Of a stretch of DNA of 64,000 nucleotides, positions 1 to 6,944 are shown in pieces. This stretch comes from an uncultured Bacteroidia bacterium (GTDB taxonomy: Bacteria > Bacteroidota > Bacteroidia > Bacteroidales > F082). The translations under genes were made by a program, and so were the position numbers. How positions within the stretch are numbered: position 1 is the first letter of the stretch; the number at the start of each line of letters is the position of its first letter. The DNA lies in the NCBI GenBank assembly GCA_902774295.1, contig CACYHP010000001.1, positions 682,001 to 746,000 on the forward strand, read 5' to 3'. The notes below the pieces were generated by a model. That model saw only the letters and a list, made by a program, of their open reading frames with translations, was not told the origin of the DNA and searched no databases.

Positions 1-188
1 ATATCGCCAAAGCATTTCGCGGAGAGGAAGACAAACAAAGGACGCATCTGTTTTCCCTTGTGTTTCAAGGTATAACGACCGATCCTATCCAATAAAAAAT
101 TATCGGAATGCAGAGCTTCTTTGTAAAAATCCTCGAACTGTTTGAGCTCTTTGGAAACGGTTAATTTTATGTCGTCGAGAGTTGTCAT
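1..188 (-). CDS. Polyprenyl synthetase family protein, N-terminal part only
   Basis: Partial gene: the start codon lies at 188 on the minus strand and the rest runs off the left edge. The 62 visible residues begin MTTLDDIKLTVSKELKQFED and end with KGKQMRPLFVFLSAKCFGD. The GKQMRP stretch is the conserved N-terminal motif of trans-isoprenyl diphosphate synthases, which elongate farnesyl diphosphate for quinone side chains or undecaprenyl-type carriers. The two aspartate-rich catalytic motifs would lie outside the window, so chain length cannot be inferred. A -7 box (TATTTTTGC on the minus strand, 201-209) sits about 13 bases upstream of the start. The gene is divergent from glyA. Confidence 0.82.
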   Translation of the reverse strand, partial: MTTLDDIKLTVSKELKQFEDFYKEALHSDNFLLDRIGRYTLKHKGKQMRPLFVFLSAKCFGD

Positions 189-200
189 TCGTTTTAAAGT

Positions 201-209
201 GCAAAAATA
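201..209 (-). promoter_or_regulatory. Bacteroidota -7 box for the polyprenyl synthetase gene
   Basis: TATTTTTGC on the minus strand matches the TAnnTTTG -7 consensus of the Bacteroidota primary sigma factor and lies just upstream of the start at 188. Confidence 0.55.
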
Positions 210-311
210 ATTAAAAATTTTATTATATCAAAAAAAATTTATAATTTTGAAAATTGAAATAATTTCATGAAAAATTTGTAAGTAATTGAATATCAACTAA
301 ATATTTTTGAC

Positions 312-1592
312 ATGAAAAAAGACACAAAGGTTTTTAACCTTATCCGTAAGGAAAAAGAGCGTCAGATGCACGGCATCGAGCTTATCGCTTCTGAAAATTT
401 CGTCAGCGACCAGGTGTTGAAAGCCATGGGTTCAGTGATGACAAACAAATATGCAGAAGGTTATCCAGGAAAGCGTTATTACGGCGGTTGCCAGATTGTT
501 GACCAGACCGAGCAGATCGCTATCGACCGCGCAGGTGAACTCTTCCAGGCAAAATTCGTCAACGTGCAGCCACACTCAGGCGCACAGGCTAACATGGCAG
601 TGTTGTTGGCATGCTTGAAGCCAGGTGACACATTCATGGGCCTCGACCTCTCACACGGCGGACACCTCTCACACGGTTCACCTGTCAACTCATCAGGTAT
701 CCTTTACAACCCAGTAGCATACGAAGTAAATAAGGAAACCGGTATGGTCGACTACGACGACATGGAGAAGAAAGTCGCTCAGTACAAGCCGAAACTCATC
801 ATCGCTGGTGCTTCAGCATATTCACGTGACTGGGACTACGCACGTATGCGTAAGGCTGCTGACTCAGTCGGCGCTATCTTGATGGCTGACATCTCACACC
901 CGGCAGGTCTCATCGCACGCGGCATCCTCAACGACCCGTTGGAGTATTGCCATATCGTGACAACAACCACACACAAGACCCTCCGTGGACCACGTGGCGG
1001 TATGATCATGATGCGTGAAGACTTCCCTAACCCATGGGGTTTGACAACACCTAAGGGCGAGGTTAAGATGATGTCTGCATTGCTCAACAGCGCAGTGTTC
1101 CCAGGCGTCCAGGGCGGACCACTCGAGCACGTCATCGCATCAAAGGCAGTCGCTTTCGGCGAGGCTTTGACAGACGAATACTTCGAGTATATCCTCCAGG
1201 TGAAGAAGAATGCAGCAGCTATGGCAAAGGCATTCAGCGACAGAGGCTACAACATCATCAGCGGTGGCACAGACAACCACTTGATGCTCATCGACCTCCG
1301 TTCGAAGTTCCCAGAGATCACAGGTAAGATGGTTGAGAATACCCTCGTTCAGGCTGATATCACAGTCAACAAGAACATGGTTCCATTCGACAGCCGTTCA
1401 CCATTCCAGACTTCAGGTCTCCGCGTTGGTACTCCAGCTATCACAACACGTGGTTTGAAGGAAGACATGATGGAGCCAATCGTAGACTTGATTGACGATG
1501 TCATCAGCCACATCGACGACACCAAGAAACTCGAGGCAGTGAAGGGTAAAGTCAACGAAATGATGGCTGACAGACCATTGTTCGCTTGGTAA
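312..1592 (+). CDS. glyA: Serine hydroxymethyltransferase
   Basis: Cytosolic PLP enzyme that interconverts serine plus tetrahydrofolate with glycine plus 5,10-methylene-tetrahydrofolate, the main one-carbon source. It has 426 residues, full length for the family. The N-terminal [19 protein letters not shown] motif and the PLP-lysine motif [14 protein letters not shown] (lysine near residue 222) are intact, as is the GVQGGPLEH stretch. The next gene downstream, on the opposite strand, is 5-formyltetrahydrofolate cyclo-ligase, another folate enzyme. The two are convergent and share a bidirectional terminator. The ATG at 312 is preceded closely by TATTTTTG (302-309); if that is the promoter the mRNA would be almost leaderless, so the real promoter may lie further upstream. 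Confidence 0.97.
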   Translation: MKKDTKVFNLIRKEKERQMHGIELIASENFVSDQVLKAMGSVMTNKYAEGYPGKRYYGGCQIVDQTEQIAIDRAGELFQAKFVNVQPHSGAQANMAVLLACLKPGDTFMGLDLSHGGHLSHGSPVNSSGILYNPVAYEVNKETGMVDYDDMEKKVAQYKPKLIIAGASAYSRDWDYARMRKAADSVGAILMADISHPAGLIARGILNDPLEYCHIVTTTTHKTLRGPRGGMIMMREDFPNPWGLTTPKGEVKMMSALLNSAVFPGVQGGPLEHVIASKAVAFGEALTDEYFEYILQVKKNAAAMAKAFSDRGYNIISGGTDNHLMLIDLRSKFPEITGKMVENTLVQADITVNKNMVPFDSRSPFQTSGLRVGTPAITTRGLKEDMMEPIVDLIDDVISHIDDTKKLEAVKGKVNEMMADRPLFAW

Positions 1593-1642
1593 TTAGTCTC
1601 TAGTTTTTAGTCTTTAGTCTTTAGAATTTAGTTCTAATATAC

Positions 1643-1670
1643 AAAAAGAGCTGCATTTGCAGCTCTTTTT
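1643..1670. terminator. Bidirectional intrinsic terminator between glyA and the folate ligase
   Basis: Perfect inverted repeat AAAAAGAGCTGCA / TGCAGCTCTTTTT with a two-base centre. The A-tract and T-tract lie on opposite sides, so it can end transcription from both convergent genes. It is flanked by short repeated TAGTCTTTAG-like spacer motifs (about 1595-1632 and 1681-1715). Confidence 0.85.
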
Positions 1671-1712
1671 ATTTTGTCAGATTACTAAAGACTAACAACT
1701 AATGACTAAAGA

Positions 1713-2237
1713 CTACAACGAAATTACTTCATCCATTTTAATGTCATTCGGCTCCGTTGGAACCTCGTCGACGAGTTGGAAGTCGAAGCATATTCCGATG
1801 CGTTTGACGTTCAGGTGTTTGCAAAGAAACCTGTCGTAATAGCCACGGCCGCGGCCGATGCGGTTGCCGTTGCGGTCGAAGGCGACGCCTGGGACAACGA
1901 TAAGGTCGTAGTCGCCGGTGTAAGGCTCGTTTTGAGGCTCTAAGATATTGAAGTCGCCGACGGCAAAGCCAGTGTTTTCTGCAAGTTCCACAGGGATGAT
2001 GTCATCGCCGACAACAGTCGGAAGGATGATTTTCTTTTTATGACGCCATTTTTCGAGGAAAGCCTGAGTCTGCACTTCATCAGGTAAAGCGCTGTAAATC
2101 ATCACGATATGAGCTTCCTGAAAGTCAGGATGCTGCTCAAGCTTGGATAAAATAATCTCTGACTGCTCAAGAAGTTGCTCTTTGGTGTGCTGTTTCTTGA
2201 GAGTTTTAATGGTATTTCTTAATTCTTTCTTGTCCAT
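1713..2237 (-). CDS. 5-formyltetrahydrofolate cyclo-ligase
   Basis: Cytosolic ATP-dependent enzyme that converts 5-formyl-THF to 5,10-methenyl-THF, rescuing the folate pool from the dead-end product made by serine hydroxymethyltransferase, whose gene is the convergent neighbour. The 174 residues are normal length. The signature GNRIGRGRGYYDRFL (near residues 125-140) and the VVPGVAFDRNG segment identify the family (YgfA/MTHFS). The stop codon TAG falls inside a TAGTCTTTAGTC spacer repeat. A half copy of a palindromic repeat lies immediately upstream of the start (about 2249-2285). Confidence 0.94.
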   Translation of the reverse strand: MDKKELRNTIKTLKKQHTKEQLLEQSEIILSKLEQHPDFQEAHIVMIYSALPDEVQTQAFLEKWRHKKKIILPTVVGDDIIPVELAENTGFAVGDFNILEPQNEPYTGDYDLIVVPGVAFDRNGNRIGRGRGYYDRFLCKHLNVKRIGICFDFQLVDEVPTEPNDIKMDEVISL

Positions 2238-2248
2238 TATTTGAAAAC

Positions 2249-2285
2249 GTCATTTCGACTGACCGTAGGGAGTGGAGAAATCTCC
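2249..2285. repeat. Half copy of the GTCATTTCGA palindromic repeat family
   Basis: Single arm beginning GTCATTTCGACTGACCG and ending GGAGAAATCTCC. It matches the arms of the complete palindromic elements at 14384-14481 and 63388-63475 but has no second arm here. Confidence 0.6.
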
Positions 2286-2287
2286 GG

Positions 2288-2476
2288 TTATCTAAACCAT
2301 CTTGTTAAGTTACCTCTTAAGGCAAGGTAATAAATCGCCAAGCCGATCCAGCTGGTGAGAAGGACGAATGCGATAACTAAAATCTTAGCAAGAAGGTTGA
2401 TAGGTTGACCTAAAATTTCGAGTACTGCCACCACTCCGAGGATGATGCCGACTACGTATAATATTGCTAATGCCAT
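2288..2476 (-). CDS. Small two-helix membrane protein
   Basis: A 62-residue hydrophobic protein with two predicted transmembrane segments (about residues 2-20 and 28-50) and a short basic tail ending LTRWFR. The pattern WIGLAIYYLALRG in the second helix recalls the small PLDc_N-type membrane domain, but the similarity is weak and no function is assigned. It has its own -7 box (TAACTTTGC on the minus strand, 2492-2500), divergent from that of the next gene. The N terminus starts directly at the ATG with no signal peptide. Confidence 0.7.
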   Translation of the reverse strand: MALAILYVVGIILGVVAVLEILGQPINLLAKILVIAFVLLTSWIGLAIYYLALRGNLTRWFR

Positions 2477-2540
2477 ATCTTTAAAATTTTCGCAAAGTTA
2501 CAAATTATTCAGATATTTTTAAGTTTTTAAGAAAAATTAT

Positions 2541-2549
2541 TATCTTTGC
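2541..2549 (+). promoter_or_regulatory. Bacteroidota -7 box that decides the start of the next gene
   Basis: TATCTTTGC matches TAnnTTTG. Its TTG could be misread as a start codon for the following gene; as a promoter element it places the true ATG at 2564. Confidence 0.6.
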
Positions 2550-2563
2550 AAAAAAGTATAGCT

Positions 2564-2989
2564 ATGAAAAAATCGTTTATTTTCATCATTGTGTTAGTGG
2601 CATTGGTAGTGGCTATGAAATTCACGGTGCCGCCGATTGAGAAGCATTATGAAGTCGCGTCAGAGCAACTTGCAAGTTTTGTTGAGGAAAAAGTCATCGA
2701 AGGCAATGAGTTCGATGAGATTATCGGGCAGTATGTCGACAAAGAGTCGGTCATGCAGTTCCTGTCACAGGAAGCTGTTTATAAACCTGTTATCAGATAC
2801 ATGGTGGAAAATATGCTTTTCCTTGATGATTACTTCGTATGCAATGTCGGAAAGTTCACCTATGAAGAACAGGTGTATCCGCTGACATTAGGTTTGTTCG
2901 GCCATGTCTTTGTGCTCACTGACTATTACGATGAGTTGCAGCAAGCAGGGAAGAAGGTCGAGGAGCTGAACGAGAAATACAATCAATAA
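2564..2989 (+). CDS. Small membrane-anchored or exported protein, function unknown
   Basis: About 141 residues starting MKKSFIFIIVLVALVVAMKF, a signal peptide or N-terminal anchor, followed by an acidic soluble domain (KHYEVASEQLASFVEEK, then DEIIGQYVDKESVMQFL). The ATG at 2564 is chosen because an in-frame TTG six codons upstream is part of the -7 promoter box. The visible C-terminal half (FVCNVGKFTYEEQVYPLTLGLF) is not recognised. The gene converges on the transglutaminase-like gene and shares seven bases with it at the stop codons. Likely periplasmic side of the inner membrane, by inference only. Confidence 0.7.
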   Translation: MKKSFIFIIVLVALVVAMKFTVPPIEKHYEVASEQLASFVEEKVIEGNEFDEIIGQYVDKESVMQFLSQEAVYKPVIRYMVENMLFLDDYFVCNVGKFTYEEQVYPLTLGLFGHVFVLTDYYDELQQAGKKVEELNEKYNQ

Positions 2990-3891
2990 GCAATATTCCA
3001 GAACTTTTCAGCATTGGTGGTGATGGTATTTCCGCCGCCGATGTCGAATGGCTCAAATCCTGATGGAACAAGGTTGACGTAGCTGTTGCGGTCTACACCT
3101 TTCACTTCATATTCTTCCTGGTAATACGAAAGAGTTCCCCAGCAAGAGAACCAATAGGTGTTTTTCGCCATATAGGCATAGTAATCGTTATCTTTTTGAG
3201 CTTTTCCAAAGGCAGGATGAATAATCATCTTCTCGCCTGAGATGTAATGCTCACGCATCTCTTTGAGCGACAGAGGCGTGCCATTTGCATCGGTAACATA
3301 ATGTCCGCCCATGTCGGTGTCGACCATAGCCCATTTGTTGAGTTCCGGCAGCCACACCTCGTTTACGACGTGGCAATCCATATCGTCCTTGTCTTGCGGC
3401 ATGCAGGTGATATATCTCGCCTGGATATCTGCGGCAAGCATCAGCTCAAATGTTAAAATGCTATGCAGACGGCAATTGAACGCCGGTGCGACATCCTTTG
3501 TATATTCCCAAAGTCCAATTGCATTGATATGGTCAGGCCAAATCTTTTGGTTGGCGTGCGGGACGTTCGATGACACGAACTTGCCGATTGCGACGGCTTT
3601 CTCCCAAGTGGTGGCGTCGGCAGGGTAGAGGGTGTCAAGTTGGAAATACTCGCGAATCTCCTGTGCTCTTGCCTCATCCTGAACGATTCTCATCTCAAAC
3701 ACATTGGTGTCGGCGGCATATTCGCCTGAAGTGCGCAGCAAATCAAGGCGTTCGTCGAGCAAACCGTAGTTGTTTTTGTCTAAATACCAATCGTATTTTG
3801 GTGATTCAATCCAAACAATAATTGCAGCAATAATAGTGATTCCGCCGATTATGGCAAGAATGCTTCTGATAATGGAGTAAGTTTTTTTCAT
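2983..3891 (-). CDS. Membrane-anchored transglutaminase-like domain protein
   Basis: A 302-residue protein with an N-terminal hydrophobic anchor (residues 9-27) and a transglutaminase-like core. The Cys-His-Asp triad of the papain-like fold is visible: Cys in AFNCRLHSILTFELML, His in DCHVVNEVWLPE and Asp in WAMVDTDMGG. Such domains in Bacteroidota act as proteases or amide-modifying enzymes in the periplasm; the substrate is unknown. The N-terminal segment (about residues 30-120) is unlike known domains to my eye. Its promoter box (TATCTTTGC, minus strand, 3921-3929) lies about 30 bases upstream. It overlaps the convergent neighbour by seven bases. Confidence 0.8.
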   Translation of the reverse strand: MKKTYSIIRSILAIIGGITIIAAIIVWIESPKYDWYLDKNNYGLLDERLDLLRTSGEYAADTNVFEMRIVQDEARAQEIREYFQLDTLYPADATTWEKAVAIGKFVSSNVPHANQKIWPDHINAIGLWEYTKDVAPAFNCRLHSILTFELMLAADIQARYITCMPQDKDDMDCHVVNEVWLPELNKWAMVDTDMGGHYVTDANGTPLSLKEMREHYISGEKMIIHPAFGKAQKDNDYYAYMAKNTYWFSCWGTLSYYQEEYEVKGVDRNSYVNLVPSGFEPFDIGGGNTITTNAEKFWNIAY

Positions 3892-3920
3892 GGTTAAGTG
3901 ATGTTAATTTATTTGAGAAC

Positions 3921-3929
3921 GCAAAGATA
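3921..3929 (-). promoter_or_regulatory. -7 box of the transglutaminase-like gene
   Basis: TATCTTTGC on the minus strand, a TAnnTTTG match, about 30 bases before the ATG at 3891. Confidence 0.6.
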
Positions 3930-3945
3930 GGGAATTTGCTGCATG

Positions 3946-3971
3946 GAAATGTTAATATTTTTTAACATTTC
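3946..3971. repeat. Inverted repeat in the 3892-4079 intergenic region
   Basis: GAAATGTTAA and TTAACATTTC form perfect 10-base arms around a six-base AT loop. It lies between two divergent genes, upstream of the DUF1016 gene and next to the promoter of the transglutaminase-like gene, so it could be an operator. Otherwise this AT-rich spacer shows nothing else I can name. Confidence 0.45.
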
Positions 3972-4079
3972 TTTCATTTTGATGCAAATTATGTTAAAAA
4001 TCACTTCAACGATGTAAATAAGGGTGTTGATAGTATTGGCGATAGAGATTTTGACTATAATTTTGTCAAAAAATGGCAT

Positions 4080-5117
4080 ATGAATAATAAAATAACACCG
4101 CTTGTCAATGATTTGCGACAGATAATTAACGAAGCCCGTAATCGTGTTGCAGTGAATGTCAATGCTGAACTTACTTTGATGTATTGGCACATTGGCGAGC
4201 GAATAAACCGCGAAGTGCTTGGAAATGAAAGGGCAGAATATGGAAAACAAATTGTCGTGACAGTGTCGCGACAATTGCAAGATGAATTTGGAGCAAAGGG
4301 GTTTGAGGAAAGGAACATCCGCCGAATGATGGATTTTGCAAATCTATTCTCCGATTTACAAATTGTGTCGACACTGTCGACACAATTGTCATGGTCTCAT
4401 TTTGTTGAAGTTATACCTTTAAAAGATAGTATTCAAAAAGAATTTTATTTGACACTTGCTGCTTCAGAACGATGGTCGGTTCGCCAACTCCGCAAAGAAA
4501 TCGATGTAATGCTTTTCGAGCGTTCTGCTATCAGTGGCAAACCTAATGAACTGATTAAAAAAGAGTTAACCGAACTTCGACAAGATAATACAATAACTCC
4601 GGATTTGGTTTTCAAGAGCCCATATTTCTTGGAGTTTACTGGTTTGAAAGGAATGTATAGCGAAAAAACACTCGAAGATTGTCTTGTTGCCAATTTGGAA
4701 CAGTTCATTATTGAGTTGGGGAGTGGATTTAGTTTTGTTGCCCGACAAAAGCGAATTATTATCGATGGGGAAGACTTCTATCTCGATTTGCTGTTTTATC
4801 ATCGTAGGTTGCATCGGCTTATTGCTATTGATCTAAAGAAAGGTCGTTTTCAAGCTGCTTACAAAGGACAGATGGAGCTTTATTTGCGATGGCTTGAGCG
4901 ATACGAAATGGAACCGGGTGAAGAATCACCTCTGGGATTGTTACTTTGCACCGAAGGCAGCGAAGAACAAATCGAACTCCTGCAGCTCGACAAATCTGGC
5001 ATAAAAGTGGCACAATACCTCACAGAGTTACCTTCAAGAAAACAGCTACTTAAAAACATTGAAGCCGCTCGCCAACGCTGGGAAAACAGACTGTTGCCAG
5101 AAAAAAGGAAAGAATAG
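4080..5117 (+). CDS. DUF1016 / YhcG-type PD-(D/E)XK nuclease domain protein
   Basis: A 345-residue protein of the DUF1016 (YhcG) family. The N-terminal DUF1016_N region (about 8-170) carries the family patterns LTLMYWHIGERI, GFEERNIRRMM and TLSTQLSWSHF. The C-terminal nuclease fold (about 190-330) shows LDLLFYHRRLHRLIAIDLKKGRF, with Asp236 and the DLK motif at 251-253 as probable metal-binding and catalytic residues of a PD-(D/E)XK enzyme. Family members sit in accessory and defence-type regions and are presumed to act on nucleic acid; the exact role is not established. It stands at the left edge of an AT-rich accessory island. Two near-perfect palindromes lie inside the coding sequence. Confidence 0.92.
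   Translation: MNNKITPLVNDLRQIINEARNRVAVNVNAELTLMYWHIGERINREVLGNERAEYGKQIVVTVSRQLQDEFGAKGFEERNIRRMMDFANLFSDLQIVSTLSTQLSWSHFVEVIPLKDSIQKEFYLTLAASERWSVRQLRKEIDVMLFERSAISGKPNELIKKELTELRQDNTITPDLVFKSPYFLEFTGLKGMYSEKTLEDCLVANLEQFIIELGSGFSFVARQKRIIIDGEDFYLDLLFYHRRLHRLIAIDLKKGRFQAAYKGQMELYLRWLERYEMEPGEESPLGLLLCTEGSEEQIELLQLDKSGIKVAQYLTELPSRKQLLKNIEAARQRWENRLLPEKRKE
4251..4277. repeat. Near-perfect 27-bp palindrome inside the DUF1016 gene
   Basis: Arms AATTGTCGTGACA and TGTCGCGACAATT around a central G, one mismatch. It encodes QIVVTVSRQL (residues 57-66). Confidence 0.6.
4361..4387. repeat. Perfect 27-bp palindrome inside the DUF1016 gene
   Basis: Arms AATTGTGTCGACA and TGTCGACACAATT around a central C, no mismatch. 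It encodes QIVSTLSTQL (residues 94-103), parallel to the peptide encoded by the palindrome 110 bases upstream. Confidence 0.65.
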
Positions 5118-5124
5118 TTTTATA

Positions 5125-5186
5125 GCGTTCACTTATGGAGAAATTGAAAATCTTGGGAATTTTTTATTGAAAAAATTGGGAAAATT
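5125..5186 (+). repeat. Direct repeat A, left copy
   Basis: A stretch of about 62 bases with core AATTGAAAATCTTGGGAATT that recurs in the same orientation at 6186-6247. The two copies bracket the membrane HNH gene. It may be a gene-tail relic or a dispersed repeat. Confidence 0.7.
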
Positions 5187-6015
5187 AGTTTATTCCGTCC
5201 TGATCATATTTATCTTTTTTACCCAAGTTACAATCTTCACATAGAGTGCGAAGGTTCGATTTTATGGTTTTTCCTCCTCTTGCGATTGGAACAATATGGT
5301 CGACATGTAATTTTATACCATCCGATGCACTTCTGCCACATAACACACATCGAAATCCATCTCGTTTCATCACGTCATACCTTAATGCGGGTGTCATAAT
5401 ACTTCTCTGATATATCGCAGTTTGTTTATTGTTCTCAACAATTTCGCATAATTTTAAACAATCAACCATTTCCTCTGCTGAAAATTCATAATTGATATAA
5501 TAGCTATTTCTACCTTGAGGACTAGTATATCTAAAATAAATATGAAATTGGGGAATTATTGGACATATTTCATCAGATATAGCATTAGACAGTTTATGCT
5601 CAATTTTTAAGTACAATCTAGAAAAGCCCATCTCTTGGTTACTATAATTTGGTGCATTTTGCAAATTATTATCATAAATCACTTTCAAATCGATATTCTT
5701 TTGACATTTATAGATGGTATCTTGAATTTCTGGGTCTCCTTGAATAATATTTATCATTTGATTATATAGGTTAAGTCTATCAAGTTGAGCTTTGCTATTC
5801 ATGTATCGGTTAATCGTATAAACTGCATCAAGTTTCTCTGGTTGAATAATCTCTTTTTGTTTGAGCATGTAAGCATAACGTTTACTTGTCGTAACAACCA
5901 GATTTTGTGTTTCTTCATATCTTTTTTGATAACGATTTACCAATAATATTATGACAATAGAAATCAATAATATTGCAGCAAATATTATTATAGCACCAGA
6001 ATCCTCCCAAAACAT
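5185..6015 (-). CDS. Membrane-anchored HNH endonuclease
   Basis: A 276-residue protein with one N-terminal transmembrane helix (residues 8-26), a charged helical region (about 27-110), an unrecognised middle domain and a C-terminal HNH nuclease. The HNH part shows zinc ligands C223xxC226 and C259xxC262, the core HVDHIVPIARGG (His237, Asp239, His240) and Asn254 in NLRTLCEDCNLGK. HNH enzymes cut DNA with one metal ion. Anchoring a nuclease at the membrane suggests action on entering DNA, an inference from architecture only. It has its own -7 box (TATTTTTGC, minus strand, 6081-6089), low GC compared with nifJ, and copies of repeat A on both sides. Confidence 0.88.
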   Translation of the reverse strand: MFWEDSGAIIIFAAILLISIVIILLVNRYQKRYEETQNLVVTTSKRYAYMLKQKEIIQPEKLDAVYTINRYMNSKAQLDRLNLYNQMINIIQGDPEIQDTIYKCQKNIDLKVIYDNNLQNAPNYSNQEMGFSRLYLKIEHKLSNAISDEICPIIPQFHIYFRYTSPQGRNSYYINYEFSAEEMVDCLKLCEIVENNKQTAIYQRSIMTPALRYDVMKRDGFRCVLCGRSASDGIKLHVDHIVPIARGGKTIKSNLRTLCEDCNLGKKDKYDQDGIN

Positions 6016-6080
6016 AGTGTGTTTGTTAGATCGTTAAGTTATAAACTTCCTCTTTTTTAGAGGCAGTCATGAATTAAAGC

Positions 6081-6089
6081 GCAAAAATA
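6081..6089 (-). promoter_or_regulatory. -7 box of the HNH gene
   Basis: TATTTTTGC on the minus strand, about 65 bases upstream of the ATG at 6015. The leader contains a small CCTC/GAGG hairpin. Confidence 0.5.
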
Positions 6090-6121
6090 ATACTATTTAG
6101 ATTAAAATGCAAGACAAAACA

Positions 6122-6172
6122 TACCAAACAAAAAACCGGCGCATCTTTTTATCGCCGCCTCGGTTTATTATT
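6122..6172 (-). terminator. Repeat B, left copy: divergent duplicate of the nifJ terminator
   Basis: TACCAAACAAAAAACCG is shared with the region just before the nifJ terminator at 8098, and the similarity continues through GCGCATCTTTTTAT. On the minus strand it still folds (ACC..GGCG / CGCC..GGT with a two-base bulge) ahead of a T-tract, so it can terminate the HEPN-TPR operon read from the right. Confidence 0.6.
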
Positions 6173-6185
6173 AAGATAATGCTTG

Positions 6186-6247
6186 CCTTCGCCTATGGAA
6201 AAATTGAAAATCTTGGGAATTTTTTGTTGAAAAACTTGAGGAATTTC
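6186..6247 (+). repeat. Direct repeat A, right copy
   Basis: Same orientation as the copy at 5125-5186, matching in most positions over about 62 bases, including the whole core TATGGA.AAATTGAAAATC and TTGGGAATTTTTT. It lies between the duplicated terminator and the end of the HEPN gene. Confidence 0.7.
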
Positions 6248-6262
6248 GAATATGTTTGGACA

Positions 6263-6937
6263 CTATCCAATGTGCGCAATTACCATGTCATTTTCTTCAA
6301 ATTCATGATAAGTGAGATATGGAACGGCAACTTTATCCTTGAAAGCAATTAAGGATTTACCTATTTCAATACACCGTTTATATGTAATTGTGTCAACAAT
6401 GTTATCTGTTGTTTTAATAATAGCTTCAACAATGGCTTTTTCTTCAGGAATCACAAGATATCCATCAATCACTTGAGCATTAATGTCGGGCATTTTATTT
6501 TTCGCTATCTTTACAGCCTCGGTGTTATGCATTAGTTTATTCCTTGTTGTAATAAGGAATAATAGATTTTGTATATTCACATGATGTTTGTAAATTTGGT
6601 AGTGGCCTTTGGTAATATCCTTTACAATTCCTAGGAGTTTGTCACTAACACATTTGTACTCTAATCTAATCCATCTTTCGGTTTTCTTAAACACATTAAG
6701 GCTATAACATGATGCCATCAAATTTAATGTGTACTCTAATGTTGCTGCAGCTAAAGCAATAAAAGCAAATGCTAAATACGATGATTCCTCTTTTTTATCT
6801 TTTCCAATATCTGAAATAGCATCGTTAATACGCATATAATACCTTTCAATATCATTTGTTAAAACGTATGCTGATTTTCCTGTGATATTCCACAGGATTT
6901 CAAAATTTGGATAATGGGGACGTTCCATGGTTTTCAA
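6263..6937 (-). CDS. Putative HEPN-domain protein
   Basis: A 224-residue mostly helical protein not recognised by name. Residues 131-138 read TRNKLMHN, which fits the RNx3H (Rx4-6H) active-site motif of HEPN RNases (Arg132, Asn133, His137). It follows a long helical stretch, as in HEPN proteins. An alanine-rich hydrophobic helix (about 55-75, YLAFAFIALAAATLEYTL) precedes it and fits HEPN helix packing better than a membrane span. HEPN proteins are common RNase effectors in toxin-antitoxin, abortive-infection and CRISPR-linked systems. The gene starts seven bases after the TPR gene, as its operon partner. Low GC and the island setting suggest transfer. The HEPN call rests on motif and helical context only. 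Confidence 0.6.
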   Translation of the reverse strand: MKTMERPHYPNFEILWNITGKSAYVLTNDIERYYMRINDAISDIGKDKKEESSYLAFAFIALAAATLEYTLNLMASCYSLNVFKKTERWIRLEYKCVSDKLLGIVKDITKGHYQIYKHHVNIQNLLFLITTRNKLMHNTEAVKIAKNKMPDINAQVIDGYLVIPEEKAIVEAIIKTTDNIVDTITYKRCIEIGKSLIAFKDKVAVPYLTYHEFEENDMVIAHIG

Positions 6938-6944
6938 TTATTGC

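Noticed and set aside
1593..1712. TAGTCTTTAG words around the glyA terminator as regulatory sites
   Set aside because: They are irregular, lie outside the promoter regions and look like the low-information spacer words found elsewhere in the window.
5059..5244. Small open frame of 61 codons after the DUF1016 gene
   Set aside because: It covers the end of DUF1016 in another frame and the direct repeat A; no independent support.
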